A DNA stretch of 64,000 nucleotides from Bradyrhizobium sp. CCGE-LA001 (GTDB taxonomy: Bacteria > Pseudomonadota > Alphaproteobacteria > Rhizobiales > Xanthobacteraceae), in assembly GCF_000296215.2 (NCBI RefSeq), contig NZ_CP013949.1, positions 248,001 through 312,000 on the forward strand, given 5' to 3'. Below, in pieces: positions 52,599-62,016 of the stretch. Numbering within the stretch: the stretch's first letter is position 1; each line of letters opens with the position of its first letter. Both the position numbers and the translations under genes were made by a program. Under the pieces are notes generated by a model that did not search any database, was not told where the DNA came from, and saw only the letters and a list, made by a program, of their open reading frames with translations.

Positions 52599-53969
52599 AT
52601 GAACATCGCCAGCGTGCGTCGGCCCATCATCCCTCCGGCTCCTCCGCGCGCCCCAGACGAGATCTCGTTCTTCGCCCGGGTTGCGGTGATCCGCCGGAAC
52701 ATGATCGCAACCTGGGGGCAGCGCGCCTATGAGGAAGACGTCATCAAGGGCCGCTTCTTCTTCCGCAACAGCTTCATCCTGAACCAACCGGATGCGATCA
52801 GGCACGTCCTGCTCAGCAATTACGAGAACTATACGCGCACGCCGGCGGGCATCCGCATGCTGCGCCCCGTGCTTGGCGACGGCCTGCTGATCGCGGAAGG
52901 CCATTCCTGGACGTTTCAGCGCCGCACCCTCGCACCGGCCTTCACGCCGCGCGCTACCGCCAATCTCGTACCGCACATGACGGCGGTGCTCGACGAGACC
53001 ATCGCGAAGTTGGATCCCCGCACGGGTGAAGATGTCGACCTGCGTGAGGTCATGCAACGCATGACGCTCGAGATCGCGGGGCGCACGATGTTCTCGTTCG
53101 GCATGGACCGCCATGGCGCGACCTTGCGCAACTTCATCATGGAATATGCGGCACGGCTGGGACGGCCATACTTCCTCGACATGCTGCTGCCGGTGTCCTG
53201 GCCGAGCCCGATGGATTTTGCCCGTGCCCGTTTCCGCAAGCGCTGGACGGAATTCGTCGCGATGCTGATCGCGGAGCGGCGTGCGATGGGCAAAAAGGAA
53301 GGCGCGCCGCCGCGCGATCTGTTCGATCTCATGGACGAGGCCCGCGACCCCGAAACGAACAAGGGCTTTTCCGACGAGCAGCTCGTCGACGAGGTCGCGA
53401 CCATGATTCTCGCCGGCCACGAGACCACGGCGACGGCGCTGTTCTGGGCGCTCTATCTGCTCGCGCTCGATCCGGAAACGCAGGAAGAGGTGGCGTCCGA
53501 GACGCGCGGCGAGCATCTCGACAGCATGGCCGACATCGATCGCCAGACATTCACCCGCGCGGTGATCGAAGAGACGATGCGGCTCTATCCGCCGGCTTTC
53601 CTGGTGGCGCGAGCCGCGCGCGACAAGGACAATGCGGCGGGCGTCGAGATCGCCAAGGGTGACATCATCATGATCGCGCCCTGGCTGCTGCACCGGCACG
53701 AGAAGCTGTGGGATCAACCGAACGCGTTCATTCCAAAGCGCTTCATGTCGAAAGAGGCGCCCGACCGGTTCGCCTATCTCCCGTTCGGCGCGGGTCCGCG
53801 CGTTTGCATCGGTGCGCCGTTCGCGCAAGCCGAATCTGTGCTGGCGCTGGCCCGGCTGATCGGCGCGTTCCGTGTCGAGCTCGCCGATCCGACCAGTCCC
53901 GTGATCCCGCTCGGCGTCGTCACGACCCAGCCGGACCATTCACCCTTGTTCCGGATCACGCGTCGGTGA
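52599..53969 (+). CDS. Cytochrome P450
   Basis: The 456-residue haem enzyme shows MILAGHETTATALFWALY (oxygen-binding helix I), EETMRL (ExxR of helix K) and YLPFGAGPRVCIGAPFAQAES (haem Cys ligand). It monooxygenates an unknown substrate using electrons from a ferredoxin pair encoded elsewhere. It starts 35 bases after the hydrolase stop; the ATG at 52599 has GGGAGAGAG upstream. A partner reductase is not present in the window. Confidence 0.92.
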   Translation: MNIASVRRPIIPPAPPRAPDEISFFARVAVIRRNMIATWGQRAYEEDVIKGRFFFRNSFILNQPDAIRHVLLSNYENYTRTPAGIRMLRPVLGDGLLIAEGHSWTFQRRTLAPAFTPRATANLVPHMTAVLDETIAKLDPRTGEDVDLREVMQRMTLEIAGRTMFSFGMDRHGATLRNFIMEYAARLGRPYFLDMLLPVSWPSPMDFARARFRKRWTEFVAMLIAERRAMGKKEGAPPRDLFDLMDEARDPETNKGFSDEQLVDEVATMILAGHETTATALFWALYLLALDPETQEEVASETRGEHLDSMADIDRQTFTRAVIEETMRLYPPAFLVARAARDKDNAAGVEIAKGDIIMIAPWLLHRHEKLWDQPNAFIPKRFMSKEAPDRFAYLPFGAGPRVCIGAPFAQAESVLALARLIGAFRVELADPTSPVIPLGVVTTQPDHSPLFRITRR

Positions 53970-54019
53970 CAGGCGCTTGCCTGGTCAGTGGCGTGATCCA
54001 TCCGAGATAGAGTTCCGCC

Positions 54020-55429
54020 ATGAGCGACATTCAGGCCCAGTTGTCCGTTCTGAAGCAGACCGCCGATGCAAAGGTGGTCGATGAGATTGCGCGCCTCATC
54101 GAGGACGGCGAGGATCACGAGCTCAACCGCGTCAACGTCCTTGATTTCTCCAGGCAGCATGGCGTCGACGAAGAGCACGCGATCTCCGCCTTCCTGCATT
54201 CGGCGCGGCTCGGGCTGTTCGATCTCGGCTGGAACGTGCTGTGCCCGGGCTGCGGCGGCGTGCTCGGCGCGCACTCGACGCTGAAGGCACTCAAGCCCGA
54301 CGATTATCACTGCGCGCTCTGCGCTTGCGGCTACAAGGCTTCGGTCGACGACCAGGTCGAGGTTTCCTTCACCGTGAATCCGCGCGTCCGGCGCATCGCG
54401 TCGCACGATCCCGATACGCTTCCGGTATGGGACTATTTCAAGCAGGTGTTCTGGAGCTCCGGCGTCGACTTCAACAAGGAATCGTTCGCGACGCTCGCCA
54501 ACGAGGTGACGCTGGATACGATGGAGCTGCCGGCCGGCGAGAAAGCGACCATGTCGCTGCAGCTGCCTGGCGACTTCGTCATCATCTTCGAGCCGGTGAC
54601 GCACGCCGCGCATTTCATCGACGTCCAGGGCGAGCCGACCAAGGACCGCCAGCAGCTCGCCATCATGTACAACAAGGTGCAGGCCCCGACGGGGACCACG
54701 ACGATGCGGCCGGGTCCGCTGCGGCTGTCGCTGGAAAACCAGGCCGGCGTACGCGTGCTGCCGTCGGTGTTCATCGCAGCCGAGGCGCTTCATCATCTGA
54801 TCGGCAAGCGCAAGCCGTTCCTCACCGCCAAGCGGATGCTGTCGAACCAGACCTTTCGCGACGTCTTCAAGGCAGACAATCTCAGCCTCGACCAGCGTCT
54901 CCAGATCACGTCGCTGACCTTCCTGTTCACCGATCTGAAGGGATCGACCGCGCTTTACGAGCGCGTCGGCGATCTCGCCGCCTTCGATCTCGTGCGCGCG
55001 CATTTCCATGCGCTGCTCGAGATCATCTCCTCCGAGAAGGGCGCGGTGGTGAAGACGATCGGCGATGCCGTGATGGCGACCTTCGTCCGTCCCGAGCACG
55101 CCATCGTCGCGGGCCTGCGGATGCGCGCAGCGATGGACGAGCTCAACAAGAAGCGCGGCACCGCCGATCTCATCGTCAAGATCGGCATTCACGAAGGCCC
55201 GTGCCTCGCGGTGATGCTGAACGAGCGGCAGGATTATTTTGGTCAGACGGTCAACATCGCCGCCCGCGTGCAGAGCCTGTCGACCGCGCAGGAGATCCAC
55301 ATCACCGGACCGGTGCTCGATGCGCCCGCGGTCGCCGAAGTGCTCGAGCAGCGCGCGATCAAGCCGATCCAGAAACAGGCGGCCTTGCGCGGCATCGCCG
55401 ACAAGATGGTGGTGTACGAGATACCGTGA
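54020..55429 (+). CDS. Class III cyclase with DUF5939-like and zinc-ribbon N-domain
   Basis: The 469-residue protein starts with a helical region, then a zinc-ribbon-like CPGCGG ... CALCACG (about 75-110), a sensor-like beta region (110-290, DUF5939-type) and a C-terminal cyclase domain: FLFTDLKGSTALYERVG (first metal Asp), VVKTIGDAVMATF (second), RQDYFGQTVNIAARVQ. It should make cAMP or cGMP. It has no membrane segment. This is the second class III cyclase in the window. Confidence 0.85.
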   Translation: MSDIQAQLSVLKQTADAKVVDEIARLIEDGEDHELNRVNVLDFSRQHGVDEEHAISAFLHSARLGLFDLGWNVLCPGCGGVLGAHSTLKALKPDDYHCALCACGYKASVDDQVEVSFTVNPRVRRIASHDPDTLPVWDYFKQVFWSSGVDFNKESFATLANEVTLDTMELPAGEKATMSLQLPGDFVIIFEPVTHAAHFIDVQGEPTKDRQQLAIMYNKVQAPTGTTTMRPGPLRLSLENQAGVRVLPSVFIAAEALHHLIGKRKPFLTAKRMLSNQTFRDVFKADNLSLDQRLQITSLTFLFTDLKGSTALYERVGDLAAFDLVRAHFHALLEIISSEKGAVVKTIGDAVMATFVRPEHAIVAGLRMRAAMDELNKKRGTADLIVKIGIHEGPCLAVMLNERQDYFGQTVNIAARVQSLSTAQEIHITGPVLDAPAVAEVLEQRAIKPIQKQAALRGIADKMVVYEIP

Positions 55430-55473
55430 GGGGCAATGACGTTGTGGAGGCGGATGCGCGCCACACTCTCCGT

Positions 55474-55556
55474 CGTCATGCCCGGGCTTGACCCGGGCAT
55501 CCACGTCTTTAGTTGGTGGTGATGCATGCATGGCCGGGACAAGCCCGGCCATGACG
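55474..55556. repeat. Composite palindromic extragenic repeat
   Basis: Two adjoining hairpins: CGTCATGCCCGGGCTTGACCCGGGCA and TGGCCGGGACAAGCCCGGCCATGACG. CGTCAT and ATGACG at the outer ends are inverted copies. Same family as 1383 and 24122. Confidence 0.75.
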
Positions 55557-55692
55557 GTGAAAGAGATAGCCCAGATTGCCGAAACGTAATGCAGCGCGCG
55601 GAACTGACGCACGTTGCGCCGGTTGAGTTTCCCGCTCATATAATGCTGGTAACGGCCGCGACTTGCGGCTTCATCGACCTCGGTAGGACTTC

Positions 55693-56181
55693 ATGCTCGA
55701 CGGCTTGCGCCAATTCATTGCCGACATTGTTGCTCCCCAAGACCACAACCGCGCATTTGGCGACAGCGACTATCGGCTGGCGGCCACGGCGCTGCTGGTT
55801 CACGTAATCTCGCTGGATGGCCAGCCGACCGCGACCGAGCAGCGCAAGCTGCACGGCTTGATTGAAAGCCACTTTGGGCTGGACCGGGGCACCGCGGACC
55901 GGCTGATCGCCGACGCCACCCAGGTCGAGGGCGAGGCGGTCGATCTCTATCACTTCACCAGCGTCATCATGCGCTCACTCGACGAGGATGGCCGCAAGCG
56001 CATCGTGCAGATGATGTGGGAGCTGGTCTTTGCCGATGGGCAGGTCAGCGAGTTCGAGGACAACGTCGTGTGGCGCGCATCCGACCTGCTCGGGATATCC
56101 CAGCGTGACCGGATCGAACTGAAGCACGCGATCGCCGAACATGCCGGGAGCCAAGTGAAGAACGGTGCCGTCGGCGGCTGA
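55693..56181 (+). CDS. TerB-family protein
   Basis: The 162-residue protein is a single TerB-like helical domain (COG4103): DSDYRLAATALLVHVISLDGQPTATEQRKL and VQMMWELVFADGQVSEFEDNVVWRASDLLGI, the two metal-linked acidic helices. TerB domains bind divalent metal and act in stress responses; solo copies in alphaproteobacteria are common with no defined role. The ATG at 55693 is preceded by TAGGACT. Confidence 0.82.
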   Translation: MLDGLRQFIADIVAPQDHNRAFGDSDYRLAATALLVHVISLDGQPTATEQRKLHGLIESHFGLDRGTADRLIADATQVEGEAVDLYHFTSVIMRSLDEDGRKRIVQMMWELVFADGQVSEFEDNVVWRASDLLGISQRDRIELKHAIAEHAGSQVKNGAVGG

Positions 56182-56394
56182 CGGCTCCGGTGTTGGCCGA
56201 TCGCGGTCTGCGCGGAGACATGACGAAACTTTAATTTATTCGTCGCCTGCGCCGAATTTGCCTGCAAATCAACGGTTTCACGATACGGTCTGTCGTCGTA
56301 CTCGAGCGGCCATGCCGGCGGCGCAGCTTGCATGCCGCGCGCGGCCTATGCTCTCGTTCCACCATTGCGGGCAAAAATTCAAGAGACTTCGATC

Positions 56395-57174
56395 GTGACT
56401 GAGCAGGTGACGCTGATTACCGGTGCCTCGGCAGGCATCGGCGTGGAGCTGGCGCGCGTGTTTGCCGCCAATGGACATCGCCTCGCATTGACCGCGAGAC
56501 GGGTAGACCGGTTGGAAGCGCTCGCCACCGAGCTAGCCGCGAAGGGCGGCAAGAAGCCGATCGTGATCGCCTGCGACCTCGAGCAAGCGGATGCCGGCGA
56601 CGCAATCGCGGCGGCGCTTGCCGCCGAAGGCGTCGAGCTCGATCATCTCGTCAACAATGCCGGCTTCGGCGTGTTCGGCGATGCGATCGAGCGAGATCGC
56701 GCCGAGCAGCTCGGAATCGTCGACGTCAACGTCCGCGCGCTGACGGATCTGTCGCTGCGCTTTGCCGATCAGCTCATCAGGAACAAGGGCGGCCTTCTCA
56801 ATGTCGGATCGGTCGCAGGCTTCCTGCCTGGCCCGGGCATGGCCGTCTACTACGCGTCCAAGGCCTATGTGATCTCCTTCACCGAAGCGCTGCGGGCGGA
56901 GCTCGCGCCGCGCGGCGTCCGCGTCACGGTGCTGTGTCCGGGCCCGGTGCCCACCGAATTCCAGGGCCGCGCCGGCGTCGGCTCTCAACATGATACGGCC
57001 GCTCTCAAGGTCTCTGCCGCCGACGTCGCGCGGGAGGCGTATCGTGGCTTGATGGCGAACAAACGGGCAGTGCTGCCCGGTCTGGGCATCAAGATTGTGC
57101 CGTTCGCACTGCGCTTCTTCCCGCGCGGCTTCATCCTGGCTGCCACCAGCCGGTTCCAGAGGCGCAGGCACTAG
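56395..57174 (+). CDS. Short-chain dehydrogenase/reductase
   Basis: The 259-residue enzyme has the classical SDR motifs: LITGASAGIGVELAR (NAD(P) binding), NNAGFGVFG, NVGSVAGFLPGPG (catalytic Ser) and YYASKAYVISF (YxxxK). It reduces or oxidises an unknown carbonyl substrate. The probable start is GTG 56395 (VTEQVTLITG); an upstream ATG at 56332 would add 21 atypical residues. Confidence 0.88.
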   Translation: MTEQVTLITGASAGIGVELARVFAANGHRLALTARRVDRLEALATELAAKGGKKPIVIACDLEQADAGDAIAAALAAEGVELDHLVNNAGFGVFGDAIERDRAEQLGIVDVNVRALTDLSLRFADQLIRNKGGLLNVGSVAGFLPGPGMAVYYASKAYVISFTEALRAELAPRGVRVTVLCPGPVPTEFQGRAGVGSQHDTAALKVSAADVAREAYRGLMANKRAVLPGLGIKIVPFALRFFPRGFILAATSRFQRRRH

Positions 57175-57298
57175 ATAAGCGGCACGCGTCCGTAGTGGCC
57201 CGGAGCTTGCTTCGTCGGGCTTGTGTGCGCGAACTCACACGATGTTAACCATCGCTTAGCTATGCTGATGGTCTGAACCGATAGCACTCGCAGAGGCC

Positions 57299-58099
57299 AT
57301 GTCGTTCCGGACGGACAGGTTTGGTGGCGCAGAATTGGTGCCCTTCCCAAGAAGGACGCCGGGCGCGGCCGCCCCTGCTCCGGAAGCCCGGTTGCCGGTT
57401 CTGATCGTCCTGCACCAGGAATCCTCGACACCCGGCCGGGTCGGCAATGCGTTGCGCGCGCTCGGCCATCGCCTCGACATTCGCCGGCCCCGCTTCGGCG
57501 ATCCCTTGCCCGAGACGCTCGACCGGCATGCCGGCGCCGTGTTCTTCGGCGGTCCGATGAGCGCCAATGATCCCGACGATTACATCCGCCGCGAGATCGA
57601 CTGGATCGAAATTCCGCTCCGCGAACAGCGCCCGTTTCTCGGCATCTGCCTCGGTGCCCAGATGCTCGCGATGCAGCTTGGTGCTCGCGTCGCGCCGCAT
57701 GCGGAGGCGTTGACCCAGATCGGCTATTACCCGATCAGGCCGACCGCGGCGGGCCACGCGCTCTGTCCGCATTGGCCGGCCCAGGTCTATCATTGGCATC
57801 GCGAGGGATTCGAGCTGCCGGTCGGCACGGAGCTGCTCGCGGAAGGCGATGATTTTCCGGTGCAGGCGTTTCGCGCCGGCCATGCCTTCGGTGTGCAGTT
57901 TCACCCTGACGTGACCTACGCGATGATGCATTGCTGGACCACGCGCGGCTATGACGGTTTCAGCGCACCCGGTGCGCGGCAGCGGCATCATCATTTCGCC
58001 GATCGTGCCGTCTACGACGTCGCAGAGCGTGCCTGGCTCGATCATTTCATCGACGGCTGGCTGGCGCGCCGCCCGGTGCTGGCGCAAGCCGCCGAGTGA
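57299..58099 (+). CDS. Class I glutamine amidotransferase-like protein
   Basis: The 266-residue protein has the GATase class I fold: GAVFFGGPMSANDPDDYI, PFLGICLGAQMLA (nucleophile Cys in GICLG) and GVQFHPDVTYAMM (catalytic His). It resembles GMP-synthase-like stand-alone amidotransferases that release ammonia from glutamine or act on gamma-glutamyl compounds. The partner is unknown. The ATG at 57299 starts about 120 bases after the SDR gene. Confidence 0.86.
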   Translation: MSFRTDRFGGAELVPFPRRTPGAAAPAPEARLPVLIVLHQESSTPGRVGNALRALGHRLDIRRPRFGDPLPETLDRHAGAVFFGGPMSANDPDDYIRREIDWIEIPLREQRPFLGICLGAQMLAMQLGARVAPHAEALTQIGYYPIRPTAAGHALCPHWPAQVYHWHREGFELPVGTELLAEGDDFPVQAFRAGHAFGVQFHPDVTYAMMHCWTTRGYDGFSAPGARQRHHHFADRAVYDVAERAWLDHFIDGWLARRPVLAQAAE

Positions 58100-58197
58100 T
58101 CGCGCCTCCGCGCAAGTCCTTGCGTCTCTCCTGGATATGCTACGCTCCCTGCCAACGCGCGCAGGCGAAATGCGCCGGCAAACACAGGGAGAGCGCC

Positions 58198-59010
58198 ATG
58201 GCCTACGAACACATTCTCTACGAGGTGAGCGACAGGATCGCGACCATCACGCTCAATCGCCCGGACCGCATGAATGCGTGGACGCCGATCATGGAGCGCG
58301 ACGTGCGTCACGCGATGGAAGCATCAAGCGCCGACGACAATGTCCGCGTCATCGTGCTCACCGGCGCGGGCCGCGCCTTCTGCGCCGGCGCCGACATGGA
58401 TGCGCTGAAAGGGCTCGACCCCGATGACGTCAGGCGCGCCTCGAACCTGCCGCCCTTCGACATGAACCGCCGCCCGGACTGGCAGACGCGCTACGGCTAT
58501 TATCCTTCGATCAAGAAGCCGGTTATCGCCATGCTCAACGGCGCGACCGCTGGCATCGGCCTGGTCCACGCGCTCTATTGCGACCTGCGCTTTGCCGCTG
58601 ACAACACCGTGTTCACCACGGCCTTCGCACGGCGCGGCCTGATCGCCGAGCACGGCATCAGCTGGATGCTGCCGCGCATCGTCGGCCATGCCAATGCGAT
58701 GGATCTGCTGCTCTCGGCGCGGCGCGTGCCGAGCGAGGAGGCGCTGCGGATCGGACTGGTCAACCGGCTCTGTCCGCCGGAGAAGTTGCGCGAAGAGACC
58801 TATGCCTACGCGCGCGATCTCGCCGATATGGTCTCGCCGAGCGCGATGGCCGTGATCAAGCGTCAGCTCTACGAGGTGCCGTTCCAGACCCTGGCGGAGG
58901 CGACGATCGAGGCCAACAGGGAGATGATGGTGGCGCTGAGCGGCAGCGATTTCCGGGAGGGCGTGGCCAGCTTCATGGAAAAGCGGCCGCCAAAATTCAC
59001 GGGCAGGTAG
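58198..59010 (+). CDS. Enoyl-CoA hydratase/isomerase family protein
   Basis: The 270-residue crotonase-fold protein shows ITLNRPDRMNAWTPIM, VLTGAGRAFCAGADMDALKG (oxyanion-hole strand) and KPVIAMLNGATAGIGLVHALYCDLRFAADNTVF. It hydrates or isomerises enoyl-CoA esters in fatty or aromatic acid breakdown. No partner genes adjoin it. The ATG at 58198 has AGGGAGAG upstream. Confidence 0.9.
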   Translation: MAYEHILYEVSDRIATITLNRPDRMNAWTPIMERDVRHAMEASSADDNVRVIVLTGAGRAFCAGADMDALKGLDPDDVRRASNLPPFDMNRRPDWQTRYGYYPSIKKPVIAMLNGATAGIGLVHALYCDLRFAADNTVFTTAFARRGLIAEHGISWMLPRIVGHANAMDLLLSARRVPSEEALRIGLVNRLCPPEKLREETYAYARDLADMVSPSAMAVIKRQLYEVPFQTLAEATIEANREMMVALSGSDFREGVASFMEKRPPKFTGR

Positions 59011-59025
59011 GGGGGCAGTGAGAAG

Positions 59026-59355
59026 TCCGCCGTCGCCCCTTGGGCTATGCCGTGACAGCCTTTGCTACATGAGGGCTTGCCTAGCCGAAGCAGGCGCAGC
59101 CTGCGAAGGTTTATTTTATGGGGAAGTAGGAGATTTACGCGGAGAGTGTCCGCCGTCGCCCTTCGGGCTATGGCGTGACAGCCTTCGCTGCATTAGGGCT
59201 TGCCTAGCCGAAGCAGGCGCAGCCTGCGAAGGTTTATTTTATGGGGAAGTAGGAGATTTACGCGGAGAGCGTCCGCCGTCGCCCTTCGGGCTATGGCGTG
59301 ACAGCCTTCGCTACATGAGGGCTTGCCTAGCCGAAGCAGGCGCAGCCTGCGAAGG
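59026..59355. repeat. 123-bp tandem repeat, 2.7 copies, next to tRNA-Ala
   Basis: Near-identical units start at 59026, 59149 and 59272; the third ends 2 bases before the tRNA-Ala 3' end. Each carries CCTAGCCGAAGCAGGCGCAG and an internal inverted pair CCTTCGC/GCGAAGG. 123 is a multiple of 3, so an open frame crosses the array, but this is likely chance. This is the non-coding gap between the enoyl-CoA hydratase gene and the tRNA. Confidence 0.88.
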
Positions 59356-59356
59356 C

Positions 59357-59432
<76 letters not shown>

Positions 59433-59636
59433 TTTGCTGGCCGCTCTGGTGAATGCGGCCGACAACCGGGCGCCATTTAAGTCCCCGCCAAGGTCAAGTC
59501 AAGGACGCGTGTCACCCGGTTTTAGCCATCCCGGGCGCCGACTTCCCTTGTTTGGGTCGGGGGGAACCGATATCTAGCAAAAGGCGTCAATCCCGACCGC
59601 AGCCAGAGTTTTTAAAAGCCAGAGGCTTCAATAGCC

Positions 59637-59927
59637 ATGCGTGCCGTTCTCGACATCGTCATCATCGTGCTCGATCTCTACGTCTGGCTGCTGATCGCCT
59701 CCGCGATCCTGTCCTGGCTGATCGCCTTCAACGTGGTGAATACCCGCAACCAGTTCGTCTCGGCGGTCGCGGAGTTCCTGTACCGGATCACCGAGCCCCT
59801 GTTGGCGCCGATTCGCAATTTCCTGCCCAGTCTCGGCGGCCTCGATATCTCGCCGATCATCCTGATCCTGCTCATCATGTTCATCGAACGGGTGATCCTG
59901 TATTACATCTACCCGAACGTGATCTGA
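59637..59927 (+). CDS. YggT family membrane protein
   Basis: The 96-residue protein has two membrane segments (LDLYVWLLIASAILSWLIAF and SPIILILLIMFIERVILYYI) around the conserved RITEPLLAPIRNFLPSLGGLDISP. YggT proteins are linked to membrane integrity and cell division, with function unclear. It precedes the DUF167 gene by 14 bases, the usual yggT-yggU pair. Confidence 0.9.
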   Translation: MRAVLDIVIIVLDLYVWLLIASAILSWLIAFNVVNTRNQFVSAVAEFLYRITEPLLAPIRNFLPSLGGLDISPIILILLIMFIERVILYYIYPNVI

Positions 59928-59941
59928 GCGGGCGGAGCGCC

Positions 59942-60298
59942 TTGGTTGGCAACAAGCAGCCTTACAAGGAGCCTTGGCGCTATTCGGCCTCGGGTATCAG
60001 CATCGCGCTGCGGGTGACGCCGCGCGGCGGCCGCGACGACATCGACGGGATCGAGCAGCTCTCCGATGGCCGCAGCGTGCTCAAGGTGCGGGTGCGCGCC
60101 ATTGCCGATGGCGGCGAGGCCAACAAGGCTGTTGTGGTCCTGCTGGCGAAATCGCTTGGCGTTCCCAAGGCCAACGTCAGGCTTTTGTCCGGAGCGACCT
60201 CGCGGCTGAAGCAGATCGCGGTCGACGGCGATCCGGCACGGCTCGGCGAAGCCTTGCGCCAGCTCGCCTCCGCGAAATCGACAGACCAGGGGAACTGA
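59942..60298 (+). CDS. DUF167 (YggU-like) protein
   Basis: The 118-residue protein is a single DUF167 domain: LRVTPRGGRDDIDGI, KVRVRAIADGGEANKAVVVLLAKSLGVPKANVRLLSGATSRLKQIAV. Function unknown. There is no ATG; a TTG at 59942 with GGCGGAG 6 bases ahead is the best start. The folD ATG follows 1 base after its stop, so yggT, this gene and folD are probably one operon. Confidence 0.87.
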   Translation: MVGNKQPYKEPWRYSASGISIALRVTPRGGRDDIDGIEQLSDGRSVLKVRVRAIADGGEANKAVVVLLAKSLGVPKANVRLLSGATSRLKQIAVDGDPARLGEALRQLASAKSTDQGN

Positions 60299-60299
60299 C

Positions 60300-61184
60300 A
60301 TGACCGCAGAGATCATCGATGGAAAAATCATCGCCGCGGAACTCCGCGCCCGCGTCGCCGACGAGGTCGCCCGCGTCAAGCGCGAGCATGATCTCGTGCC
60401 GGGCCTTGCGGTGGTCCTGGTCGGGAGCGATCCCGCCAGCGAGGTCTATGTCCGCTCAAAGCACACCCAGACGCAGGCGGCGGGGATGGCTTCCTTCGAG
60501 CACAAGCTGCCGGCTGACGTCTCGCAAGCGGATCTGCTGGCGCTCATCGCAAAGCTCAACCGCGATCCGGCCGTGCACGGCATTCTCGTGCAATTGCCGC
60601 TGCCGAAGGGGCTGAACACCGAGGCCGTGATCAACGCCATTGATCCGGCCAAGGATGTCGACGGCCTGCATCCGAACAATGCCGGCCGGCTCGCTGGCGG
60701 CTTCGAGGCGCTGTCGCCCTGCACGCCGCTCGGCTGCATCATCCTGACCAAGAGCGTGCACGCATCGCTCGAGGGCATGAACGCCATCGTGATCGGCCGC
60801 TCCAACCTCGTGGGCCGTCCGCTGGTGCAGTTGCTGCTGAACGAGAACGCCACCGTCACCATCGCGCATTCGCGCTCGCGCGATCTGCCCGGGCTCGTGA
60901 AGCGCGCCGACCTCGTTTATGCCGCGGTCGGCAAGCCGGAGATGGTGCGCGGCGACTGGCTGAAGCCGGGTGCAACCGTGATCGACGTCGGCATCAACCG
61001 CATTCCCAAGGACGACGGCAAGACGCGCCTCGTCGGCGATGTCGCCTATCAGGAAGCGCTCGGGGTTGCCGGCGCGATCACGCCGGTGCCGGGCGGCGTC
61101 GGCCAGATGACGGTCGCGTGTCTCTTGGTGAATACGCTGCGCGCGGCCTACGCAATCGCAGGGCTGCCGAAGCCTGCGGTGTAG
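60300..61184 (+). CDS. folD: Methylene-THF dehydrogenase / methenyl-THF cyclohydrolase
   Basis: The 294-residue bifunctional enzyme interconverts 5,10-methylene-, methenyl- and 10-formyl-tetrahydrofolate, feeding purH and other steps. Motifs are YVRSKHTQTQAAGM (catalytic Lys), PAKDVDGLHPNNAGRLAGG and GRSNLVGRPLVQLL (NADP site). The ATG at 60300 has AGGGGAA upstream. Length is standard. Confidence 0.95.
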   Translation: MTAEIIDGKIIAAELRARVADEVARVKREHDLVPGLAVVLVGSDPASEVYVRSKHTQTQAAGMASFEHKLPADVSQADLLALIAKLNRDPAVHGILVQLPLPKGLNTEAVINAIDPAKDVDGLHPNNAGRLAGGFEALSPCTPLGCIILTKSVHASLEGMNAIVIGRSNLVGRPLVQLLLNENATVTIAHSRSRDLPGLVKRADLVYAAVGKPEMVRGDWLKPGATVIDVGINRIPKDDGKTRLVGDVAYQEALGVAGAITPVPGGVGQMTVACLLVNTLRAAYAIAGLPKPAV

Positions 61185-61189
61185 CCAGT

Positions 61190-61283
61190 CGTCATTCCGG
61201 GGCGGCTCAAAGAGCCGAACCGGGAATCTCGGGCCACAAACGTCTGGATTCCGGGTTCGCGCTTCGCGCGCCCCGGAATGACG
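61190..61283. repeat. Palindromic extragenic repeat
   Basis: The ends CGTCATTCCGGGGCG and CGCCCCGGAATGACG are perfect inverted copies; inner arms pair less well. It lies between convergent folD and ppa and may terminate both. Same family as 49242. Confidence 0.78.
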
Positions 61284-61284
61284 A

Positions 61285-61821
61285 TCAACCCTTCTTCTTC
61301 TTCTCGCGCTCGATGCCTTCGAGGATCAGCTTGTGCGCGTCCTCCGGGCCGCCCCAGCGCAGGATCTTCACCCATTTGCCCTTCTCGAGATCCTTGTAGT
61401 GCTCGAAGAAGTGCTGGATCTGCTGGAGCGTGATGTCCGGCAGGTCGGAGTACGACTTCACCTTGTCGTAGCGCTGCGTCAGCTTGGATGAGGGCACCGC
61501 CAAGATCTTCTCGTCGCCGCCGGCTTCGTCTTCCATGAACAGCACGCCGACCGGGCGCACGCTCATGACGGCACCCGGGATGATGGCGCGGGTGTTGATG
61601 ATCAGGACGTCGCAGGGGTCGCCGTCATCCGATAGCGTGTGCGGGATGAAGCCATAGTTTCCGGGGTAACGCATCGGCGTGTACAGGAAACGGTCCACGA
61701 CAAGCGTGCCGGCTTCCTTGTCCATCTCGTATTTGATCGGTTCGCCGCCCACGGGGACTTCGATGACGACGTTGACGTCGTGGGGTACGTTCTTCCCGAT
61801 CGAGATAGCATCGATACGCAT
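61285..61821 (-). CDS. ppa: Inorganic pyrophosphatase
   Basis: The 178-residue enzyme hydrolyses pyrophosphate to phosphate. It shows the signature DGDPCDVLII with its metal-binding aspartates, GNYGFIPHTLSDD before it, and a typical VVIEVPVGGEPIKYEMDKE start. Length matches family I bacterial enzymes. The ATG at 61821 is the only good start. Confidence 0.95.
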   Translation of the reverse strand: MRIDAISIGKNVPHDVNVVIEVPVGGEPIKYEMDKEAGTLVVDRFLYTPMRYPGNYGFIPHTLSDDGDPCDVLIINTRAIIPGAVMSVRPVGVLFMEDEAGGDEKILAVPSSKLTQRYDKVKSYSDLPDITLQQIQHFFEHYKDLEKGKWVKILRWGGPEDAHKLILEGIEREKKKKG

Positions 61822-62016
61822 TCAAGGCTCCGTTGTTGCCGAGGATAAATCGCGCCCGGCAGCGATTTTGGCGCTGTCATACGCGGGCTTGGCCCGCTGA
61901 TCCATCGCGTTTTTGTGAAATAATGAATCCAGCGATCACCGGCGCAGAGGCGGGCGGTATCGACGGATGGAAAACGCTGCCGATTCGGGTTTCAGCAGCT
62001 CAATTGGTCCAAATTC

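Noticed and set aside
59026..59355. CRISPR array
   Set aside because: The repeats are 123 bp head to tail with no spacers and no cas genes.
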